From Tissierella sp032104385 (GTDB lineage: Bacteria; Bacillota; Clostridia; Tissierellales; Tissierellaceae), in contig NZ_DAMCHJ010000002.1 of assembly GCF_032104385.1 (NCBI RefSeq), forward strand, positions 1-64,000: DNA of 64,000 nucleotides, given 5' to 3'. Shown here one piece after another: positions 59,762 to 64,000 of this stretch (positions are counted from its first letter, which is position 1; each line of letters opens with the position of its first letter). The notes below the pieces were generated by a model, which saw nothing but the letters and a program-made list of their open reading frames with translations, searched no databases and had not been told where the DNA came from. Position numbers and translations under genes: made by a program.

Positions 59762-60385
59762 TCACCTCTTTTGGTTTACATAAATATCTAAATCTTTATT
59801 CATATCATTATATGAGACAATTGTATATACCATTTCATCTCGACCTGTATAATAACATGCTGAAAGTTCTGTTAATCTCCCTTGTGCTAATCTCTCTTGT
59901 TTCTTGTTTTGAAGCCACGATATTTCTTTTATATCAAATTCTCCCTCATGAATGAATCCTAAATAAAACTGGCATTCCTCAAGTTCTTTATCTTTTATGT
60001 ATTTTATTGACTTTTCAACATCAGAAATAAAAGGATCTATATGTACTTGTGCACCCTTATGCTTTAGCTCTATGATAGCATATATCTTTTCAATATTATC
60101 TTTAATATGTCCTTCTTCATTGTCTCCAATTTTTACAATTGCAATGTCCGCTATTACACCTTTGCTAGATAATTCTCCATCATGGAATTCAGTAAATATC
60201 CTAATATTATTATTTTCGAGCAATTCCTTTAACTTATTTCTTAGATGAAAATAGAAAGCATTTTTTAATGTGTCTTCATATAAAATATAACTCTTATCCA
60301 AATCCGCTCTTATTTCATTAACCCATGCTTCTTTTATTGCTCTATCAATAGTATATATTATTTCATTAGTATCATTTGTTCTCAT
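59762..60385 (-). CDS. PD-(D/E)XK nuclease-like protein, unknown role
   Basis: A 207-residue cytosolic protein. 'YEDTLKNAFYFHLRNKLKE' is an N-terminal helical part with a Glu. 'SKGVIADIAIVKIGDN' supplies an Asp and 'KIYAIIELKHKGAQVHIDP' an E-x-K on the next strand, together fitting a PD-(D/E)XK nuclease core. 'VEKSIKYIKDKELEECQFY' follows as the next helix. I do not recognise the family. RBS AGGGGGT precedes the ATG. It is the last accessory gene before the chromosomal genes. Confidence 0.55.
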   Translation of the reverse strand: MRTNDTNEIIYTIDRAIKEAWVNEIRADLDKSYILYEDTLKNAFYFHLRNKLKELLENNNIRIFTEFHDGELSSKGVIADIAIVKIGDNEEGHIKDNIEKIYAIIELKHKGAQVHIDPFISDVEKSIKYIKDKELEECQFYLGFIHEGEFDIKEISWLQNKKQERLAQGRLTELSACYYTGRDEMVYTIVSYNDMNKDLDIYVNQKR

Positions 60386-60485
60386 TAAAACCTACCCCCT
60401 GATTCTATATTCCATCAAAAATTATCCTATTATTTACATTATACAGTTATTAAGCTTTACTTGCCATACTATTGATTTTGTTCTT

Positions 60486-60538
60486 ATAAAAATACAAAAG
60501 CCAATCAAGATTAACCTTGCTAATCCTAATTGACTTTA
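60486..60538 (-). terminator. Rho-independent terminator of rlmD
   Basis: On the minus strand a long imperfect stem (AAAGTCAATTAGGATTA with TTAATCTTGATTGGCTTT, several G-U pairs) closes a GCAAGG loop and is followed by TGTATTTTTATAAG. It lies about 240 bases after the rlmD stop; the gap between them (60539-60774) shows no gene. Confidence 0.65.
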
Positions 60539-60774
60539 ACATTAATATTATTATTCAAGATATCATTACACCATCGACGGCATTAGATTTTTAATTTCTG
60601 TAAATTGCTCTTATCTCATGATTCCTATTATGACTTTGATATCTTCATTGATGAATTTTTTATTAAAATCATTCTCATTTCTATTGAAAGTAGTATGTTT
60701 TTGATAGTGGGTAAATTCATGAATAGTTCTGTGTTTATGCTGAATCAAGCCGTTCAGCATATTATATTCTGTTT

Positions 60775-62124
60775 CTATATTTTCTGTATTCCTACCACGC
60801 ACTCCACATGCACTGTATGAGGAAACATATCCACTGGCTGTACTTCCTCCACCTTATATCCATTCTCCACTAAATACTTAACATCCCTTGCCATAGTAGC
60901 AGAATTACAGGATACATATACAACCTTCTCTGGATTTAGTTCTACTACTGCTTCTAATACTTCTTTTTCACAGCCTTTTCTCGGTGGATCTAAGACAACT
61001 TTATTCCCTTTAATCCCTCTCTTCATTAATTTAGGGAATACTTCTTCTGCTTTGCCTACTATAAACTCTGTATTATCTATATTATTCAATACTGCATTTT
61101 CTTTAGCATCTTCTATAGCTTCTTTTACTATTTCTATTCCATATACTTTCTCAACATTGGAAGCTATATATAATGAAATAGTTCCTATTCCACAGTATAA
61201 ATCATAGATAACATCATATTTATCTGGAGCTAAATATTCTACAACTTTATTGTATAAGACTTCCGCTTGAATTCTATTTACTTGAAAAAAGGAATTAGGT
61301 GATAGATAAAACTTATAATCTCCTATATAGTCTAAAAGTCTATCTTCTCCATAAAGTTTTCTATACTCTTTTCCATATGTAATTGATGAGTTTAATTTAT
61401 TAATATTTTGGTAAATACTGATTACATCTTCTTCAATCAACATTTTTACTAATTCTTTTTCATTAGGTAATCTATCACTTCCAATAACTAATATTACCAT
61501 AGCTTTATTGTCTTTATTAATTCTTATACCAATATGACGAAGTATTCCTTTTTTATTTTTTTTATCATAGGGTCTAATATTGTATTTATTCATCCAAGTT
61601 CTAATTATGTTTATTATCCTATCTCCAATTTCAGGTTGAAGAATACTACTGTCCATATCTACTATATCATTACTATTTATTTCATAAAATCCTATAACAG
61701 TATTTCCATTTTTCTCCCCAACTGGTATTTGCACATGATTTCTATATCTAAAGGGATACTCCATACCAATGGTATCTTTTACTTCTATATCCATTAATCC
61801 TACTATTTTTGCAAGATCTATTTTTACCTTATTCTTTTTCCATTCTAACTGTTTAGAATATTTATATTCTATAAGAGGTACTCCTCCTCTTGCTTCTGGT
61901 ATATCAAAGTCTAATGCTATTCTATCCTTTGAAGGCTCAATGATATCAACTACTGATCCTATGGCAAAGTTCTTTTTAATTTTATCTATTCTTGCCACTA
62001 CTTCATCACCAATTATTGCCCCAGTAACAAAGACAGTAAAGTTATCAATTTTTAATACTCCATTACCTTCATGGGTAAAATCAATTATTTTTCCTCTTAC
62101 TATATCCCCTATATTAATCCCCAT
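60775..62124 (-). CDS. rlmD: 23S rRNA (uracil-5-)-methyltransferase, RlmD/RlmCD type
   Basis: The product is 449 residues from ATG 62124, six bases after GGAGG; an ATG four codons earlier overlaps that site. An N-terminal TRAM domain ('GDIVRGKIIDFTHEGNGVL') binds RNA. The SAM pocket is 'VIYDLYCGIGTISLYIA', then 'VLDPPRKG', and the catalytic Cys is in 'KVVYVSCNSATMARDVKYL'. The Fe-S cysteines found in many relatives near residues 65-90 are absent ('PEARGGVPLIEYKYSKQLE'), as in some Firmicutes members. It methylates C5 of uracil in 23S rRNA (position 1939, possibly also 747). Ordinary chromosomal gene, intact. Confidence 0.88.
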   Translation of the reverse strand: MGINIGDIVRGKIIDFTHEGNGVLKIDNFTVFVTGAIIGDEVVARIDKIKKNFAIGSVVDIIEPSKDRIALDFDIPEARGGVPLIEYKYSKQLEWKKNKVKIDLAKIVGLMDIEVKDTIGMEYPFRYRNHVQIPVGEKNGNTVIGFYEINSNDIVDMDSSILQPEIGDRIINIIRTWMNKYNIRPYDKKNKKGILRHIGIRINKDNKAMVILVIGSDRLPNEKELVKMLIEEDVISIYQNINKLNSSITYGKEYRKLYGEDRLLDYIGDYKFYLSPNSFFQVNRIQAEVLYNKVVEYLAPDKYDVIYDLYCGIGTISLYIASNVEKVYGIEIVKEAIEDAKENAVLNNIDNTEFIVGKAEEVFPKLMKRGIKGNKVVLDPPRKGCEKEVLEAVVELNPEKVVYVSCNSATMARDVKYLVENGYKVEEVQPVDMFPHTVHVECVVGIQKI

Positions 62125-62228
62125 AACTTCCTCCATATCTATATTAAATTATTAAAATTAAGACACTATGAAAAAATAATATATCCATTATTAATCTGCT
62201 TTATCTTAAATATTATCCCCTATAAAAT

Positions 62229-62257
62229 ATAAATACCCTTTTAATAAGGGTATTTAT
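62229..62257 (-). terminator. Terminator after the ybjQ-type gene
   Basis: Palindrome AAATACCCTT/AAGGGTATTT with a TTAAT loop (10-bp stem), followed on the minus strand by ATATTTTATAG. It lies 5 bases past the stop at 62262. Confidence 0.65.
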
Positions 62258-62261
62258 ATAA

Positions 62262-62582
62262 CTAATCTATAACTACTGCTGTACCTGAAGCCGTAACCAT
62301 CAGCATATTTCCACCTTGACCTAATACCTCATAGTCAATATCTACTCCCACTACTGCATTAGCCCCCATTTCCATTGCTCTAGTTTCCATTTCTTTAATA
62401 GCTTCTTCACGAGCTTGTATAAGTTCTCCTTCATAGCTGCCCGATCTTCCACCGAAGAAATTAGTTAAACTTGCGGCAAAGTCCTTTATAAAATCTACCC
62501 CAGCTATTACTTCTCCAAAAACTATACCCTTATACCCGACTATTCTTTTTCCTTCAATAGTTGGCGTTGTAGTGGTTATCAT
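62262..62582 (-). CDS. ybjQ: YbjQ-family protein (DUF74)
   Basis: The product has 106 residues. 'GYKGIVFGEVIAGVDFIKD', 'GGRSGSYEGELIQAREEAI' and 'MEMGANAVVGVDIDYEVL' with the ending 'VTASGTAVVI' are the defining blocks of YbjQ, a ring-forming pentameric protein with a heavy-metal-binding-like fold and no agreed function. RBS GGAGGTAT precedes ATG 62582. Length is normal and the gene intact. Confidence 0.85.
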   Translation of the reverse strand: MITTTTPTIEGKRIVGYKGIVFGEVIAGVDFIKDFAASLTNFFGGRSGSYEGELIQAREEAIKEMETRAMEMGANAVVGVDIDYEVLGQGGNMLMVTASGTAVVID

Positions 62583-62603
62583 TTTTTATACCTCCTAGTT
62601 TTA

Positions 62604-63134
62604 TTATTTCACCATTTCAAATAATTTTTCTTCTACATATTCCTTAAGTGGCTTTCCTGATATATTTACTTTAGTCTCATCCATAAAGTCTACCATTAAT
62701 CTAAAGAAATTAATTACTAATTTATTTTCATCTATATAATATTCCGCTTCATGACCTGGTATAAATATTACTTCTAATTCTTCAAATTTTGTTTCTCCAC
62801 TTAATTTTTCTTTTACATCGTCTAAGTTTAAAGTCTTTACAGGTTTAACCATATTATTCATGTTTCCTAAATCTTCCAACATCCACATATTATTGTTCCA
62901 AAACTTTCTTTCTTGTTTTGTTGAATTATTTAGAAGCTCTCTATTTGATATTGCTGATAATACTTTTCTTACAGAATCCTCATTAAAATCTGAATTATAT
63001 AGATATTTCATTTCTTCTTTATTTGCCAATTCTATAAAAAATGAATCTACTACCTTCTCTTTATCGGCAATTGATTGCCAAATAAAAAGCATCATCTCTA
63101 CTGTATCAAAATTAATTTTTATTGTCTTTACCAT
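62604..63134 (-). CDS. Conserved protein of unknown function, 176 residues
   Basis: I do not recognise this protein. It is cytosolic and mostly helical: 'FDTVEMMLFIWQSIADKEK', 'YNSDFNEDSVRKVLSAISN', 'RKFWNNNMWMLEDLGNMNN'. A beta segment 'LEVIFIPGHEAEYYIDENK' includes an H-E pair that might bind a metal. It lies 21 bases before the ybjQ gene in the same direction and 23 after cvfB, so the three are probably co-transcribed. The chromosomal context suggests a housekeeping rather than accessory role. Confidence 0.6.
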   Translation of the reverse strand: MVKTIKINFDTVEMMLFIWQSIADKEKVVDSFFIELANKEEMKYLYNSDFNEDSVRKVLSAISNRELLNNSTKQERKFWNNNMWMLEDLGNMNNMVKPVKTLNLDDVKEKLSGETKFEELEVIFIPGHEAEYYIDENKLVINFFRLMVDFMDETKVNISGKPLKEYVEEKLFEMVK

Positions 63135-63157
63135 TTAAATCGACTCCTATTCTTTAA

Positions 63158-63991
63158 CTATTTTAGCTTAATTCCATTATTTTCTATTGTAATAATACCT
63201 TCCTTATATAACCTGCCTATTGCTCTTTTAAATCCTGATTTACTCATACTTAATTCTTTTTTTATAATCTCTGGAGGACTATTATCACTTAAAGGTAGAA
63301 ATCCAGATTTTTCTTTTAATTTTGATAGGATTGCTTTTGCATCCTCATCCATTTGAATATAGGATCTATCTCTTAAACTTAAATCCAGCTTTCCATCTTC
63401 CTTCACCTTAGCCACTCTTACTTCTATAATATCTCCTACTTCATAAGCCCCCAATAATTCTTTCTTAGGGATTAATCCATCATATTTATCATCTACGGCT
63501 ACAAATGCACCTATATCTCTATTTATACTATAGATTGTCCCTTTTGCTTTATCATTTTCCTTATAAGAAGAGTCAGTTCTTAGCATATCTTTAATTTTCA
63601 TAGTAGCACATATTCTATTAGATTTATCTACATATACACCAACTAAATATTCTTTACCCTTATCTATTGAACCAACAGTTTCGCTAAAGGGTAAAAATAA
63701 ATCCTTTTCTAATCCCCAATCTAGAAATGAGCCTATCTTTGTTTGACTAACTACCATAAGATGTCCCATTTCTCCAACTTGTAATTTTGCCCTATTGGTT
63801 GTGGCTATAATTCTATCCTTTGAATCATTATATACCATTACCTCTATCTCATCTCCTACTTTTAATCCCTTTGGTATCTGAGATTTAGGAAGTAGTATAT
63901 CATCTTCTGCATCCTCACTTATATTTAAATAAGCTCCAACAGAAGTAAATCTTTTAATTATCAGTTTTTGTACATTACCAAGCTTAATCAT
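63158..63991 (-). CDS. cvfB: CvfB family S1 RNA-binding protein
   Basis: A 277-residue protein with three S1-like beta-barrels in series: 'FTSVGAYLNISEDAEDDIL' (1-65), 'KIGSFLDWGLEKDLFLPFS' (about 70-135) and 'RDIGAFVAVDDKYDGLIPK' (about 150-210). A C-terminal winged helix follows ('SPPEIIKKELSMSKSGFKR' and 'AIGRLYKEGIITIENNG'). This is the exact CvfB architecture, an RNA-binding regulator of virulence genes in staphylococci. Intact, length normal. First gene of the small chromosomal cluster at the right edge. Confidence 0.88.
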   Translation of the reverse strand: MIKLGNVQKLIIKRFTSVGAYLNISEDAEDDILLPKSQIPKGLKVGDEIEVMVYNDSKDRIIATTNRAKLQVGEMGHLMVVSQTKIGSFLDWGLEKDLFLPFSETVGSIDKGKEYLVGVYVDKSNRICATMKIKDMLRTDSSYKENDKAKGTIYSINRDIGAFVAVDDKYDGLIPKKELLGAYEVGDIIEVRVAKVKEDGKLDLSLRDRSYIQMDEDAKAILSKLKEKSGFLPLSDNSPPEIIKKELSMSKSGFKRAIGRLYKEGIITIENNGIKLK

Positions 63992-64000
63992 AATTCACTT

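Noticed and set aside
60611..60802. Minus-strand ORF of 63 residues after rlmD
   Set aside because: It begins inside the rlmD coding end, lacks a ribosome site and has no recognisable pattern.
1..64000. tRNA or rRNA genes
   Set aside because: No stretch with a recognisable tRNA TTCGA arm plus acceptor pairing, and no rRNA-like sequence, was found by eye.

Overview
The window is AT-rich, Gram-positive (Clostridia-like) DNA. Shine-Dalgarno sites are strong (AGGAGG/AGGGGG), start codons include GTG and TTG, and nearly every gene lies on the minus strand. The right end (60.8-64 kb) is ordinary chromosome: an RlmD-type 23S rRNA uracil methyltransferase, a YbjQ-family protein, a conserved unknown and the S1-domain protein CvfB. 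The other ~60 kb is an accessory region with layers of mobile elements, immune systems, peptide-maturation clusters and decayed genes. I would place the host in the Clostridia/Tissierellia but cannot name a species.

Layout, left to right. 0-7.6 kb: decaying genes (two frameshifted genes at the edge, a dead sigma/DUF4367 anti-sigma pair, a dead S1 protease, IS982 and IS3 relics) among a few intact secreted proteins and lipoproteins. 7.7-9.6 kb: an intact and a broken DUF6144 gene. 9.6-14.5 kb: a complete type II CBASS operon (Cap4 nuclease-SAVED effector, CD-NTase, Cap2 E1/E2, Cap3 JAB). 14.5-18.3 kb: relics of a type III restriction gene, a DUF1016 nuclease, RhuM and VanZ, plus an XRE regulator. 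18.4-23.6 kb: an intact His-Xaa-Ser (Hxs) operon with its own A24-type prepilin-peptidase-like protein and a MORN-repeat secreted protein. 24.5-30.8 kb: candidate defence genes (SF1 helicase-DUF2726 nuclease, FRG-domain pair, a HEPN-like protein and an unknown). 31.3-32.6 kb: a dead serine recombinase. 33.3-36.6 kb: the most unusual locus, an operon of ATP-grasp ligase, multi-pass membrane protein, a peptide with SDPDEF repeats that looks like a multi-core graspetide precursor, and a TIR-domain protein. 36.7-38.3 kb: DUF6508, GIY-YIG and DUF1413 genes. 38.5-42 kb: a recombinase fragment cut by an IS21 element. 42-47.3 kb: an MLS-antibiotic resistance graveyard (erm with leader peptide but a nonsense codon, vat frameshifted, lnu-like fragment) in which only vgb is intact. 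47.5-51.3 kb: an intact large serine recombinase, a RepA-like ATPase and iteron-like repeats, probably one end of an integrative element. 51.3-58.8 kb: a type III restriction-modification operon (HTH, GHKL ATPase fused to a PD-(D/E)XK nuclease, Mod, Res, RhuM). 58.9-60.4 kb: small zinc-ribbon genes, relics and a nuclease-like protein.

How the parts fit. A family of dispersed 65-130 bp repeats, all in one orientation, recurs downstream of accessory gene blocks (7.1, 9.1, 16.3, 24.3, 27.3, 32.9, 44.5 and 47.4 kb), as if marking cassette junctions. Immune genes (CBASS, type III R-M, TIR, HEPN, FRG, helicase-nuclease) dominate the cargo. Many older genes carry single stops or frameshifts, so the region is turning over quickly. 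All domain names come from reading motifs by eye; no database search was possible.
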